Shown here: positions 47,715 through 56,996 of the stretch, in pieces
How positions within the stretch are numbered: the stretch's first letter is position 1
How the letters are laid out: the number at the start of each line of letters is the position of its first letter
NCBI RefSeq assembly: GCF_000239275.1
Contig: NZ_JH417567.1
Coordinates: forward strand, 6,510 to 65,795
Reading direction: 5' to 3'
Source of the DNA: Megasphaera geminata F0357
GTDB taxonomy: Bacteria > Bacillota > Negativicutes > Veillonellales > Megasphaeraceae
Length of the DNA: 59,286 bases
The notes under the pieces: model-generated
The model's database searches: none
Told to the model about the DNA's origin: nothing
Seen by the model: the letters and a program-made list of their open reading frames with translations, nothing else
Position numbers and translations under genes: made by a program

Positions 47715-48458
47715 TTATACTGATATTCGATGACTTTTGCCCGTAGCATAATCGATTTCGATACCGGGCTGATTATTATACACATAAACATTGAATTTTA
47801 TACCGGCACCGTCGTCTTCCACGGAAAGGGCTTCCATCTGCACGCCGGAAGCGACGAGGTTTTTCCCCTCAAAAACGGGAGTCACCCTGTAAAGCACATG
47901 GTTTTGCGTTTCTTTGATGTAATCATGGACCATGTTTTCAAAAGGCAGCATGCCCTGTACATTTAAATAACGCGTGCCCGTAATGAGGTTTCTCGGGTTT
48001 GCGTTTTCCGCCGTCAGCTGGTAACCGATAAGATGGCAACGATTGTATAAATATTTACCGTCAACATTATCATATTTTGTCGTCTGCCAACCGGTCGGCT
48101 TGACCGAGCCTATGGGTTCCCGTTTTTTCGTCGGCATCAGGTCCGTCCCTATATTGGCGAAGGCGGGACCGCAGCGGCCGAGCGGATCGAGGTCGCTATA
48201 GCGTTCGGTCGACGCGGCAGTCATTTCCTCCTTGCTGAAAGAAGGCTCATTATTGTTGACGATAACAAAAGGTTTGCCGTTAAATGCCGGTACAGACGCC
48301 AAATCGACGACGGCACGGCCGCTCTCATTCTGCCCGTTCTGCACGGCAACAGGCCGTGTATCCGTCTCGGCTCCTTTTTCAACGACACTGCCGCAAGCCG
48401 CAAGGAGCAGGCCTATCGCTGCAAAAAGGACGAGAACCGACTTTTTCCACTGTATCAT
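47715..48458 (-). CDS. Secreted DNA/RNA non-specific endonuclease, lipoprotein
   Basis: The 247-residue product has a lipoprotein signal (VLFAAIGLLLAAC) and a beta-beta-alpha metal nuclease domain of the EndA/Spd type. In place of DRGH it shows YNRCHLIGYQLTAENANPRN, where the histidine is the general base and the late asparagine binds the metal. The domain ends near VYVYNNQPGIEIDYATG. Being on the cell surface, it could take up or destroy DNA. Its ATG overlaps the stop of the preceding gene by 4 bases. Confidence 0.82.
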   Translation of the reverse strand: MIQWKKSVLVLFAAIGLLLAACGSVVEKGAETDTRPVAVQNGQNESGRAVVDLASVPAFNGKPFVIVNNNEPSFSKEEMTAASTERYSDLDPLGRCGPAFANIGTDLMPTKKREPIGSVKPTGWQTTKYDNVDGKYLYNRCHLIGYQLTAENANPRNLITGTRYLNVQGMLPFENMVHDYIKETQNHVLYRVTPVFEGKNLVASGVQMEALSVEDDGAGIKFNVYVYNNQPGIEIDYATGKSHRISV

Positions 48459-48862
48459 CTTCTATATACCTCTTCCGTTATTTTATCATGTGACGAGCCG
48501 GCAAAGTCTTCACTCCCGTCAAGGTGCCACGGCGCTTTATCCACAGGCAGGTCAAAGAAGAAATCGCCCGGGTAGGCGCGGTTCCATTTGTAAAGGACGA
48601 CCGATTTCGCCGCGTCCGCCACAGCCCGTACACTCACATCTTCAATAAAGCAATAGGCCCCGTCGGCGGCCTGTTCCAGAAAATGTTCATCTATATGGAG
48701 CACGATGTCAACACCGTCAAAAAGAGTCGCCGAAAAAGGACTCACCCACAGTTCCCCGTTACAAAGGGAGGCGATACGTTCGTTAAGGACGCCGTCTCTG
48801 CTCTGGCGGCGCCCGTTAAAAAGCAGGCCCATCCTGTCGTCTACAGCCGCTACGATATGCAT
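48455..48862 (-). CDS. Unrecognised 135-residue protein in nuclease operon
   Basis: The product begins MHIVAAVDDRMGLLFNGRRQ, continues with SLCNGELWVSPFSATLFDGV and DGAYCFIEDVSVRAVADAAK, and ends with a charged tail. It has no signal peptide or membrane segment, and I do not recognise a family. GAGGAGG precedes the ATG. It lies 11 bases after the pentapeptide gene and overlaps the nuclease start by 4 bases, so all three are co-expressed. Confidence 0.6.
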   Translation of the reverse strand: MHIVAAVDDRMGLLFNGRRQSRDGVLNERIASLCNGELWVSPFSATLFDGVDIVLHIDEHFLEQAADGAYCFIEDVSVRAVADAAKSVVLYKWNRAYPGDFFFDLPVDKAPWHLDGSEDFAGSSHDKITEEVYRR

Positions 48863-48873
48863 GGTTTCCTCCT

Positions 48874-49578
48874 CTAATAGGCCATTGCCTCTTCCGGGGT
48901 CAGCCAGTAATGAATGCCCGTCGTTGAATCGAACCAGCGATCTTCGTTAAAATTTCCGACTTCCAGCCACTGCCCGACGCGATAGATAAAGTTCGGATCG
49001 ACGAGGGACACGGCTTCATCATACGAACGGCTGCCGTCAAAATTTTTAATGGACAGGACTTTCGCCTTATTTGTCCGACAAGAATGCAGGGTCGCCGATG
49101 TGCGTTTGGCGTCGGCCGGAATGAGAAGTTGCACGAGAAGATCATTAAAGCACTTTTTATACCCCAGGAAAGCGCCCGTTGCCGGCGGATAAAGGCGGAA
49201 GAATTGCGTCCGCTCATCATCAACAATGCCGTCAAGACGTGCATGTTCCAAATTGGCGCTGTACAGGTTGGCCCCTTCGATGTGAGCATTATGCAGATCA
49301 CAGCCGCGTAAAGCGGCTCCACTTAAATCGGCATCACGCAGATTGGCAGCAGCAAAAGACGTATTGACACAGCGTACATTGGCAAGATTTACGCCGGTCA
49401 AATCGGCGCCGGCAAAGGAGACGTCTTCAAAATCGGACCATTCCATATTGAGCCCCGACAAATCAACACCGGCCAGATTAAGATGAGAAAAGCGGGAACG
49501 GCTGAAATCCAGCTTTTCCCGTTCTTCCCGCGGCAGGCCGACAAGTCTGTCAATATCCTCTCTTGCAATATCTTTCAT
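48874..49578 (-). CDS. Pentapeptide repeat protein with DUF5758-like tail
   Basis: Residues about 25-120 form pentapeptide repeats of the A(D/N)LXX type: SHLNLAGVDLSGLNMEWSDF, SFAGADLTGVNLANVRCVNT and DADLSGAALRGCDL. These fold as a right-handed quadrilateral helix. The C-terminal half (FLGYKKCFNDLLVQLLIPAD and GIHYWLTPEEAMAY) resembles DUF5758 found after such repeats. Some pentapeptide proteins mimic DNA and bind gyrase, but most have no known role. It is the first gene of a three-gene operon with a surface nuclease. Confidence 0.75.
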   Translation of the reverse strand: MKDIAREDIDRLVGLPREEREKLDFSRSRFSHLNLAGVDLSGLNMEWSDFEDVSFAGADLTGVNLANVRCVNTSFAAANLRDADLSGAALRGCDLHNAHIEGANLYSANLEHARLDGIVDDERTQFFRLYPPATGAFLGYKKCFNDLLVQLLIPADAKRTSATLHSCRTNKAKVLSIKNFDGSRSYDEAVSLVDPNFIYRVGQWLEVGNFNEDRWFDSTTGIHYWLTPEEAMAY

Positions 49579-49594
49579 ACAATCACCTTCTTCG

Positions 49595-51070
49595 TTAAAG
49601 ACGCGTGATTTCTTTATACCGCGGTTTTACGACCCACGCGCCGCGTACATCCATGACCCCGTAAAGACCGTTGACTTTAACGATAGAAAGGCCGTTATTA
49701 AAGAGCGTTACGCCGCTGATGTCACCTTGCGTATCCGTATAAAGAACACGGCCCGCCTTATCGATAATGGAATATTTCTTATCGACGTTCATCCAGGTGT
49801 ACTCGTCGCCGAATACATATATGACCGCTTTTTCAGGGAACGTCGCAACGATAGCCCCTGTCGTTCCGTCAATAAGATACTGCACTTTATTTTTTGTGAC
49901 GCTCAATCGGTCGGCGCTCAGGAAAGTCACATTATCATACGCGAAATCAGTCAGCTGCACGCCGTCGACGACACTGAAGATGGCGTACTTTCCTGTTTCC
50001 TTATCCTTCAAGGCCACATTACCGTTAATATCGTCCCAGGACTCCTTGCTGACATCGTAGTTGCCGGGCGCGATAATATAACGCCCCTGCCGGTTCACAT
50101 AACCGAGTTTCCCTTTATTCTTAACAAAGGTGCCGAAATCGGAGATCGGCCATACTTCATCATTTTTACTGTCAATGACGATCGCGCCGGTGCGATCAAT
50201 ATAACCGCGCTTAATACCGTCATAAGAAAGAGACAGCTCCGGCCCGTAATAGGTGCCGTGATCAATAACGCCGCCGAGCACCACCCCTAAAACGCCGCCC
50301 CAGTTAAACTTGTGTACGGCCCGATGATATTCGGCGAGACCCTTACGGTAAGCGAAAAGTTCATCATACGGCACATCAAAAAGCTCCCGGCCCGTCGTAT
50401 CGACGGCAACCTTTTTCCCCTTGCCGTTACGTACGAAGGCGATGCCTTCACTGAAAGGCGCAAGGACTTCTTTATAAACGGGCGGCAAGAGAATCTTGTC
50501 GTTACTGTCTTTAAAGCCGTATTTACCGTTTTCATGGAACGGGCGAATACCGTCATCTCCGTCGATATGCACTTTTTTCTGAGGTGTATCGGACGGTAAA
50601 ATCCGGCCGGTTTTGTCAATGAGGATACGGTTTTTCTTCTCTTTCGTCCAGAATTGGCCCGCATTGGCAGCGGCCGTGATCTCTTTATACTGCGGCTGTA
50701 CCAAAACGGTTCCGTCCGTACCGAGAAGGCCGTATTTCCCATTATCCTTGAATGTGCCGAGAACTCCGGCCCGATAGTTTTCATCATAACGTCCATGTAT
50801 CTTGCCGGCGAGGCCGGACGGCGCCCGGTGGTCCCGGATCTTCGGTATGAAAATCTCGCCGATACCGGAATTAACAGAGGCTCCTGCACGTTTCTCCGTT
50901 GACTTTGTCCTTTCAACACTTGTCGTCTGCGATGTTGTCACCGTCGTTGACGCCTCTTCACGATGTGTATGTTCGTAAATATGGGCCGGCTCCTCTGCCT
51001 GTACACCGATTGTGACGGCAATGGACAGGGCTGCGGCACTTAGTACGGATTTTATTATTTTCTTTTTCAT
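49595..51070 (-). CDS. Secreted WG-repeat protein
   Basis: The 491-residue product has a signal peptide (MKKKIIKSVLSAAALSIAVT, cleaved near VQAEE) and then many WG-type repeats, each with a (K/D)GKYG(F/L)... pattern. Examples are GTFKDNGKYGLLGTDGTVLV, FHENGKYGFKDSNDKILLPP and GVMDVRGAWVVKPRYKEI. WG repeats are thought to be binding modules on the outside of the cell. The start at 51070 has GGAGAG upstream. It follows a phosphoribosyltransferase gene by about 20 bases. Confidence 0.75.
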   Translation of the reverse strand: MKKKIIKSVLSAAALSIAVTIGVQAEEPAHIYEHTHREEASTTVTTSQTTSVERTKSTEKRAGASVNSGIGEIFIPKIRDHRAPSGLAGKIHGRYDENYRAGVLGTFKDNGKYGLLGTDGTVLVQPQYKEITAAANAGQFWTKEKKNRILIDKTGRILPSDTPQKKVHIDGDDGIRPFHENGKYGFKDSNDKILLPPVYKEVLAPFSEGIAFVRNGKGKKVAVDTTGRELFDVPYDELFAYRKGLAEYHRAVHKFNWGGVLGVVLGGVIDHGTYYGPELSLSYDGIKRGYIDRTGAIVIDSKNDEVWPISDFGTFVKNKGKLGYVNRQGRYIIAPGNYDVSKESWDDINGNVALKDKETGKYAIFSVVDGVQLTDFAYDNVTFLSADRLSVTKNKVQYLIDGTTGAIVATFPEKAVIYVFGDEYTWMNVDKKYSIIDKAGRVLYTDTQGDISGVTLFNNGLSIVKVNGLYGVMDVRGAWVVKPRYKEITRL

Positions 51071-51089
51071 TTTATTCTCTCCATATACT

Positions 51090-51641
51090 TTATTCAGCCT
51101 CAAACAGAGGCAATGTTTCCAGGAAGATGATATCGTCGCGTTTAGCCGCATCCCCCTCGGCAAGTATGGCCGCTTTGGCAATAACAGCCGCACCGGCCTT
51201 ATCGGCCAATTCCATAAGCGCCTTTAAGGAACCGCCCGTGCTGATAACGTCATCGACAATAACCGTTTTCTTGCCCTTGATGAGAGCCACATCCGCATCA
51301 GACAGGCAGAGCATCTGTTTCCCCTTTGTTGTAATCGATTCGTCATCGACAACAAGGGGATTTTCCATGTACGCCTTAAAATCCTTGCGTGCCACGACAT
51401 AATGCGGCATGCCAAGAATACGCGCCATCTCAGCCGCCAAGGGTATACCTTTCGTTTCAGCCGTCATAATGATTTCTGCATCGGACGGGATCCTTCCGGC
51501 CAGTTCGGCCGCCGTATTGACCGTAAGTTCTGTATCGCCGAGAATGACGAAACCCGCTATAGCGAGCGTATCGGTTACATTCAGAATCGGAAGCTGCCGC
51601 GTACAGCCGGCGACGCGAAGCTTATAATATTTTTTTGCCAA
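51090..51641 (-). CDS. Adenine/xanthine-type phosphoribosyltransferase
   Basis: The 183-residue product has the type I PRTase fold. The PRPP motif is TVIVDDVISTGGSLKALMEL, and the hood and flexible-loop region are near GMPHYVVARKDFKAYMENP. It also has a partial adenine-PRT-like N-terminus. Purine salvage is the likely role, but the exact base is unclear. The TTG at 51641 fits GAGG 8 bases upstream. A GTG 9 bases earlier would overlap that site. Confidence 0.75.
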   Translation of the reverse strand: MAKKYYKLRVAGCTRQLPILNVTDTLAIAGFVILGDTELTVNTAAELAGRIPSDAEIIMTAETKGIPLAAEMARILGMPHYVVARKDFKAYMENPLVVDDESITTKGKQMLCLSDADVALIKGKKTVIVDDVISTGGSLKALMELADKAGAAVIAKAAILAEGDAAKRDDIIFLETLPLFEAE

Positions 51642-51675
51642 CGTAAACACCTCAATAGGCCCTTATGAGGGCGTT

Positions 51676-52110
51676 TTAAATTTTCAAATCAATGACGGCC
51701 GATACACCGACGCCCTGAATGCGCGACGCTCCGGCCGGATTGGCACTGTCAACGGGAACGAGCCCTTTAGCACGAGCAATATTATTGAAACTCCCCTCCA
51801 CTTGAGCGACAGCTTTAACACGTTCCACTTCCGCTGTCGGCCCCGTTACCTGAGCGGCCCCGACACGGCTGCCGTTACCGAGGCTGACAATAGGGACAAC
51901 CTTTGTCGCATAAGTTGTTCCCAAGTTTTTCTGGTTAAGCAGTTTATTTAAAAAACTGTTAATGGACGGGCCGTATTTATCCACGCCCACACCGACAATA
52001 CCGCCTTTGATGAGTCCGCCCAAGCCGATAGCTTCTACGGGAAGCGCGGCACCGAAAGAAGCAATGCCGAGAGAAATGGCCAGAGAGGCCGCAATCAGTT
52101 TCTTTTTCAT
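51676..52110 (-). CDS. Secreted protein of unknown function
   Basis: The 144-residue product has a signal peptide (MKKKLIAASLAISLGIASFG, cleaved near AALPVEA), a glycine-rich stretch (IGLGGLIKGGIVGVGVD) and a mixed C-terminus ending VGVSAVIDLKI. I do not recognise the family. AGGAGG precedes the second of two adjacent ATG codons, which I take as the start. It may act at the envelope. Confidence 0.55.
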   Translation of the reverse strand: MKKKLIAASLAISLGIASFGAALPVEAIGLGGLIKGGIVGVGVDKYGPSINSFLNKLLNQKNLGTTYATKVVPIVSLGNGSRVGAAQVTGPTAEVERVKAVAQVEGSFNNIARAKGLVPVDSANPAGASRIQGVGVSAVIDLKI

Positions 52111-52227
52111 CATAATCCTCCTATAACATCGTATATGTATATTATATCAAGAGCCCACGGTCTGTGAAACCCCTCATAAAAGGTTACGACAAGACATAAA
52201 AGATTCCTTTCTCATATGAATATGGTA

Positions 52228-52233
52228 TATAAT
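52228..52233 (+). promoter_or_regulatory. -10 box upstream of the 52.3-kb membrane gene
   Basis: TATAAT lies 30 bases before the plus-strand gene start. No good -35 is seen. Confidence 0.35.
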
Positions 52234-52262
52234 AGCGTCATATCATTATTTCGGAGGTACGT

Positions 52263-53797
52263 ATGTTAAAATACCGACTTCAAAAAACAGGTTCCCGTAT
52301 ATATATGCTGTTTAAGCAAGACCCCTTACTGCATGTACTGATTTTTCTCTTTGCAGGCCTTATTTGTTTCTTTCCCGCATCGCCGTCCGTCACCTGTACG
52401 GGCCTCATTCTCATGTGCGGTCCGGCTGTCCTCTTGCAGACCTATGTGCTGCGCCGCCGGCGTTTCAGAACAATCAGCACCGTAACGGGCCTCATCGCTT
52501 CAGCAGCCATGTATACTCTTTCAATAACGGCGGACAATACGGGCGTTTCTGCCGTCTTACTCAACCTGTCCGCTCTTTGGCTCTTTACCGTCCTTTTACA
52601 ATACGTAACCTGCGATGCGACGGACAATGCCGTTTCCGCCGTTTACGAAAGATTCCTGCAATTTATAAAGAGCGGTGCCGTGGCGACTCTCATTTGCATC
52701 TTGCTCGCTGTCATCCTTCTTTTTACGTCCCTTATTTTACCTTCAGGCATATACTTCGACATCGTCAGGGGGGTAATTTCTGCCTGGCCTTATGGATCCT
52801 TCTTTTTTTCATCGTCCTTTTTTCGTACAACGGCAAACCGTCCGCCCCCGGCAGGCTCTACACCCGTATTTTTAAGACCGTCGTTCCAAAATTTTCCGTC
52901 TTTTCGGGAATTCTGGCCGTTATATACCTCTTTTTAATACTCATCGACGTTCGTCCCGACGCCCGTTTTCTCTATACCTACTATCCGTACGTGACCTTGT
53001 ACTATCTCTTCTTTCTGGCAAGCTTTCGTATTAAAGAAAAGGTGCCCGAACAGCCGCTCATTCTGGTTCTTTTCTCGGCGCTTACCGCCCTATGCCTCAT
53101 CCTAACGATTAAACGAGTCTACGTCGATTCATCCCTTATCCTCGGTGCCGTTTATATCATCCTCTTCAACGGCCTTTTTCTGCTTCACAACCTGTACCTA
53201 TTCACCCGCAGGACAGGCCCGGGGCCGCATACGAAACTCCTGGCTCTCGTCATGGGGCTCATTATGTTCATGCCCCTTATCGGCTATACGTCCTTTATCC
53301 GCTTCGTTACGTATACACACGAAGCCGATACGTACGTGCCGCATTTTTCCGTCGTCGGTCAGTTTGACGGCTCTATAGAAAAAGCACAAGCCGAGGCGAA
53401 CCGTGAAGAGACGGCAAGGCGGAGGCAAGGCGAGCAACAGCCGGAAAATACGGTAATCTTCCGCCCTCGCGCCAAGAAACAGGTTTCTTACGACATTGCT
53501 CCGTACACTGCGGCCATCTTTAATCTCAACCTGTCTCTTTCGGATGACTCGTCACACAGCACTCACGCCGACAAGGGCTTCACCTTTGCCCTTGCCGATA
53601 AGGGAAACATCCTTGTCATTACGGCGCCTGACGGAAGTACGGAGCGATACGACCTGCCCGATACGGTAAGACAAAACGAAAGCCTTGACGAACATACGTC
53701 CATCATCGTACAAACGGACACGTCCCTTCTCGTCATCAGCCAGTACTTCAACAACGGCACGACGGCAACCGTCACCTTCGACTTCTTCGGGAAGTAA
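52263..53797 (+). CDS. Multi-pass membrane protein of unknown function, frameshifted
   Basis: Across one frame change this is a protein of about 510 residues. The first 170 or so residues (LLHVLIFLFAGLICFFPASP and other helices) are in one frame. The rest (LALWILLFFIVLFSYNGKPS onward) continues more helices and ends in a soluble beta-rich domain after residue 370. The shift falls in the G run 52768-52773, which has six G and would read through with seven. It resembles DUF4153-like membrane proteins in layout, but I cannot confirm the family. GGAGG precedes the ATG. Confidence 0.6.
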
Positions 53798-53834
53798 AAG
53801 AGGCTGTGAAAACAAAAACTGCACATTATACAAC

Positions 53835-53860
53835 AAAAAGACGGCCCGGGCCGTCTTTTT
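53835..53860. terminator. Convergent bidirectional terminator
   Basis: AAAAAGACGGCCC/GGGCCGTCTTTTT is a perfect palindrome. It would end both the rightward membrane gene and the leftward malic enzyme gene. Confidence 0.9.
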
Positions 53861-53901
53861 GCATATCCCCTAAGGGTATAGGAATTTATACTTACTTATA
53901 T

Positions 53902-55539
53902 TCAGGGAACCACTTCTTCAGGGAACCACTTCAACGTATCAACGTTGTGCAAAGCTTCCGCTTCGCTAAATTTGCTTTGCCCTGTACGCACCGCTTCTTT
54001 GGCTACGGCTACGGCCACGGTGTGAGAGAATTCGGTCAGTTTATCGACAGGCGGTAAAGTAGCCGCACCGGGCTGCGTCGTATCAATAATACCGCCCAAG
54101 GAGTGCGCGGCCGCTGAAATCATTTCGTCCGTCAGGAGCTTTGCTTCCGAAGCTAACACGCCCAATCCCAGGCCCGGATAGATGAGAGCGTTATTAGCCT
54201 GCCCGATGTAGTACATAATGCCCTTATACATGACGGGAGCAGCCGGAATACCCGTAGCGACCAGCCCGCGGCCGTCCGTCCATTCGATGAGGTTTTCCGC
54301 TTTCGCCTCAGCCAGTTTTGTGGGATTACTGAGTGGGAAAATGAAAGGGCGTTTCGTCGTATCCGCCATATGACGGACAATTGATTCCGTAAACGCGCCG
54401 GGAACGGTAGACGTGCCGACGAGAACAGTCGGATTCACGGCTTTTACAGCCGCTTCAAGCGTCGTCAGTTCATGAGAGTTCACAAATTCTTCGCGCTTAC
54501 GCGTAAATTCTTTTTGCTCCGGCGTAAGTCCCGGTGTGTCATCGAAGAGAAGCCCCTGCCTGTCGACCAAATAAAAATGCTTTTTCGCTTCTTCAGGCGA
54601 CAACCCTTGCGCCACCATTTCCGAATACACGCGGCGTGCAATACCGCAACCGGCCGTACCTGCACCGAAGCACATATACACCTGATCGATCAGCTTTTCT
54701 TTCGAAATTTCCAGACCGCCCAAAATGCCGGCCAAGGTGATGATCCCCGTCCCTTGTATATCATCGTTAAATACGGGATAAATCTTATTGTACTTTTGAA
54801 GCAAAGCGGCTGCATGATCTCTACCGAAATCTTCAAAGTGCAAGTACAGTTTCGGGAAGAGTCTTTCTACCGTTTCTACAAAAGATTGGAGGAAGTCGTA
54901 ATATTTTTCTCCCGTCACCCGTTCATGACGATTACCCAAGTATAAGGAGTCGTCCAAAAGGGCCTTGCGATTCGTACCGCAGTCCAGGATAACGGGCAAT
55001 ACCTGCTCGGGATTAACGCCGGCAGCTGCCGTATAGACCATAAGTTTGCCTACGGAAATATCGACACCGTTCGTCCCCCAGTCACCGATACCTAAGATTT
55101 CTTCCGCATCGGAAACGACGACAAGACGAATATCCCGTCCAGCCGCACCGCTTTTCAAGGATTCCTCAATATCTTCGGGCCGGTCAATAGACAAAAACAC
55201 GGCATTTTGAGGGTTGACGAACAATTCGCTGTATTCTTCAATATTTTCGGCAATAACCGGATCATAAACGACAGGCATAAATTCAGCTACATGTTCACTG
55301 AATACCTTATAAAACAAGGTTCGATTCGTATCGAACAACTGCATGAGAAAACGCCGTTTTTCAATACCCGCATCTTTACGGCAAATATGTTCATATGCCT
55401 GCTGCGCCTGTTCTTCAAGAGACTGTACGCGAGGCGGCAACAAACCGACCAACCCGTATTCCTTACGTTCTTCGTCCGTAAAGGCCGTCCCTTTGTTCAA
55501 AAACGGATCGTTTAATAAATCGTACCCTGTTTTTTTCAT
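53902..55539 (-). CDS. NAD-dependent malic enzyme / malolactic enzyme
   Basis: The 545-residue product is a long-form malic enzyme. It shows the substrate region [40 protein letters not shown], the metal-ligand segment [20 protein letters not shown], the NAD-binding [20 protein letters not shown] and [13 protein letters not shown]. Members either release pyruvate and NADH or, in malolactic enzymes, give lactate directly with bound NAD. The motifs do not distinguish the two. It is monocistronic. It would feed malate into fermentation. Confidence 0.88.
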   Translation of the reverse strand: MKKTGYDLLNDPFLNKGTAFTDEERKEYGLVGLLPPRVQSLEEQAQQAYEHICRKDAGIEKRRFLMQLFDTNRTLFYKVFSEHVAEFMPVVYDPVIAENIEEYSELFVNPQNAVFLSIDRPEDIEESLKSGAAGRDIRLVVVSDAEEILGIGDWGTNGVDISVGKLMVYTAAAGVNPEQVLPVILDCGTNRKALLDDSLYLGNRHERVTGEKYYDFLQSFVETVERLFPKLYLHFEDFGRDHAAALLQKYNKIYPVFNDDIQGTGIITLAGILGGLEISKEKLIDQVYMCFGAGTAGCGIARRVYSEMVAQGLSPEEAKKHFYLVDRQGLLFDDTPGLTPEQKEFTRKREEFVNSHELTTLEAAVKAVNPTVLVGTSTVPGAFTESIVRHMADTTKRPFIFPLSNPTKLAEAKAENLIEWTDGRGLVATGIPAAPVMYKGIMYYIGQANNALIYPGLGLGVLASEAKLLTDEMISAAAHSLGGIIDTTQPGAATLPPVDKLTEFSHTVAVAVAKEAVRTGQSKFSEAEALHNVDTLKWFPEEVVP

Positions 55540-55798
55540 CGTTACTCCTCCCTTTCGGGCAAACCGAAAACCAAATATTTTTATATGAGTAGTTAAATAT
55601 TATATCATAATTCAAAGAAAATTCTCCCCGAAAAGACGATATCCTATCCGATTACACTACAGTCTGCTCGCTTTCATAGTTATTTTTTATACTGCATTTT
55701 GAGAAAGAAGCAGTATAACGAAAGCGTTTGGATATTTTATTCCAAAGAATTTTATGTTGAATCAATTTTATAAAATGCATCCACATGAGAAGGAAGAT

Positions 55799-56136
55799 AT
55801 GGCTATTACAGGTTTAATTATTAGGTATTTTAGCAGGTGTTATTTTGCAACAAGGCCAGTTTTGTATTTCCGGACAACTAGGCATATATTGTTCAGTCCC
55901 GTTTGCTTGCGGCAGCGGCTCCTATTGCCGTTGCCGTCGCCATCCAAATGGTAGGTTTTTACGTCTTGTCCGAGTACGGATACATTACGATCCCGTCCTC
56001 GCCCATGCCGTTCCTGGCAACGCTTGCAGGCGCTTTATTGTTCGGCCTGAGCATGGGTATTACCGGTTGTTGTTTGACGGGACAGCTCTTCCGAGCCGGC
56101 CAGGGCCTCATTTCGGCAACATACAAGTACATTTAA
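55799..56136 (+). pseudogene. YeeE/YedE transporter remnant
   Basis: Three frames in turn read MAITGLI, then LGILAGVILQQGQFCISGQL, then RLLAAAAPIAVAVAIQMVGF and PFLATLAGALLFGLSMGITG, CCLTGQLFRAGQGLIS. These are the start and second block of a YeeE/YedE sulfur (thiosulfate or selenium-linked) transporter, including the conserved cysteines in QFCIS and GCCLTG. The frame then stops at 56136, well short of a full two-repeat protein. At least two frameshifts, a small deletion and truncation mark it as decayed. Confidence 0.65.
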
Positions 56137-56518
56137 AATTTGTGGTCTCAGTAGGAAAACTTCGTATTTCCAAGCTTCCCGGAAAATCATGAGAGTGTTT
56201 TGCTTTTCAGACCCTCTGCACAACATCGCCGTAAGATATCTCAAAGGCCCCTTTTCTACGTCATTACGGAGCAACCGCATATGTTCTGCCGTTCCATGTG
56301 AGGCGTGCTAAGCCGTAAATACCATTGCGGTGCGCCTTCTAATGCTTTCTTTACTTGACTGACAGACGAATTGCTTTGTATTACATCAAGAGTTTTTTCA
56401 CAGCTACATTTGCCGTGAAAAAACCGACCTACGTCAGTCGTATTTTCCGGTTCTGACTGACGTAGGCCGGTTCCATGCCAATTCACTGTCAAGTTTTTTA
56501 CTTTGCTGTCAATACATA
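56137..56518. other. Gene-free stretch with two stacked inverted repeats
   Basis: No convincing gene lies here. There is a perfect 10-bp inverted repeat (GTTTTTTCAC/GTGAAAAAAC, 56392-56401 and 56415-56424) next to a 16-bp inverted repeat (56424-56439 and 56455-56470) with a 15-nt loop. On the minus strand the second hairpin is followed by TTTTTT, so it can act as a terminator for the small secreted-protein gene upstream. Confidence 0.55.
56424..56470 (-). terminator. Long terminator hairpin
   Basis: CCGGCCTACGTCAGTC and GACTGACGTAGGTCGG pair over 16 bases (one G-U), with a 15-nt loop and a following TTTTTT, downstream of the 56.5-kb gene. Confidence 0.75.
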
Positions 56519-56755
56519 TTACGTATTATTGGCCACAACCGCCCCTACTACTGCCCCTATCACAAAGGCGGCCGCTTCATTGCCGTGACCGGAATCATGA
56601 TGAGTTTTTTTTGGTTTGGGAGGCGGCGCTTCATGATGAGCAGGCGGCTCATCCGGCGGCGGCGGAGCGGCATAAACCATAGCCGTACCTGCAGTAAATG
56701 TCATAAACGAAGCCGCGACCATTATCATTTTCATCTTCTTGGACAAGCATAACAT
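56519..56755 (-). CDS. Small secreted proline/histidine-rich protein
   Basis: The 78-residue product has a signal peptide (MIMVAASFMTFTAGTAMVYA) and a mature part rich in proline and histidine (APPPPDEPPAHHEAPPPKPK, KTHHDSGHGNE). It ends in a glycine-zipper-like hydrophobic segment (AAAFVIGAVVGAVVANN). Histidine clusters could bind metal. I chose the ATG at 56755, 8 bases after GGGGTG. I do not recognise a family. Confidence 0.55.
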   Translation of the reverse strand: MLCLSKKMKMIMVAASFMTFTAGTAMVYAAPPPPDEPPAHHEAPPPKPKKTHHDSGHGNEAAAFVIGAVVGAVVANNT

Positions 56756-56996
56756 AAGTGTCACACCCCTTTCATCAACCTTTCGTTGATATCCGAATTA
56801 TATGAAAACTCATCATCAATTTCAAGTACCCGGAGAGAATTGGCATTATACTGTAGAAATCGCGAAAAATATCTGTCAAATATAACCGGCAGAACACACC
56901 TCGAGTCGTTTTTCCTTTCCCGTTCCATCTGTCCTGTGAAGAACCCTGTATAATATGAAACCGGCGCAGCACATATGGGCCGCACCGGTCGTTTTA

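Noticed and set aside
56256-56492. Minus-strand 78-codon frame
   Set aside because: It runs through both inverted repeats and the terminator T run, has no ribosome site and matches nothing I know.
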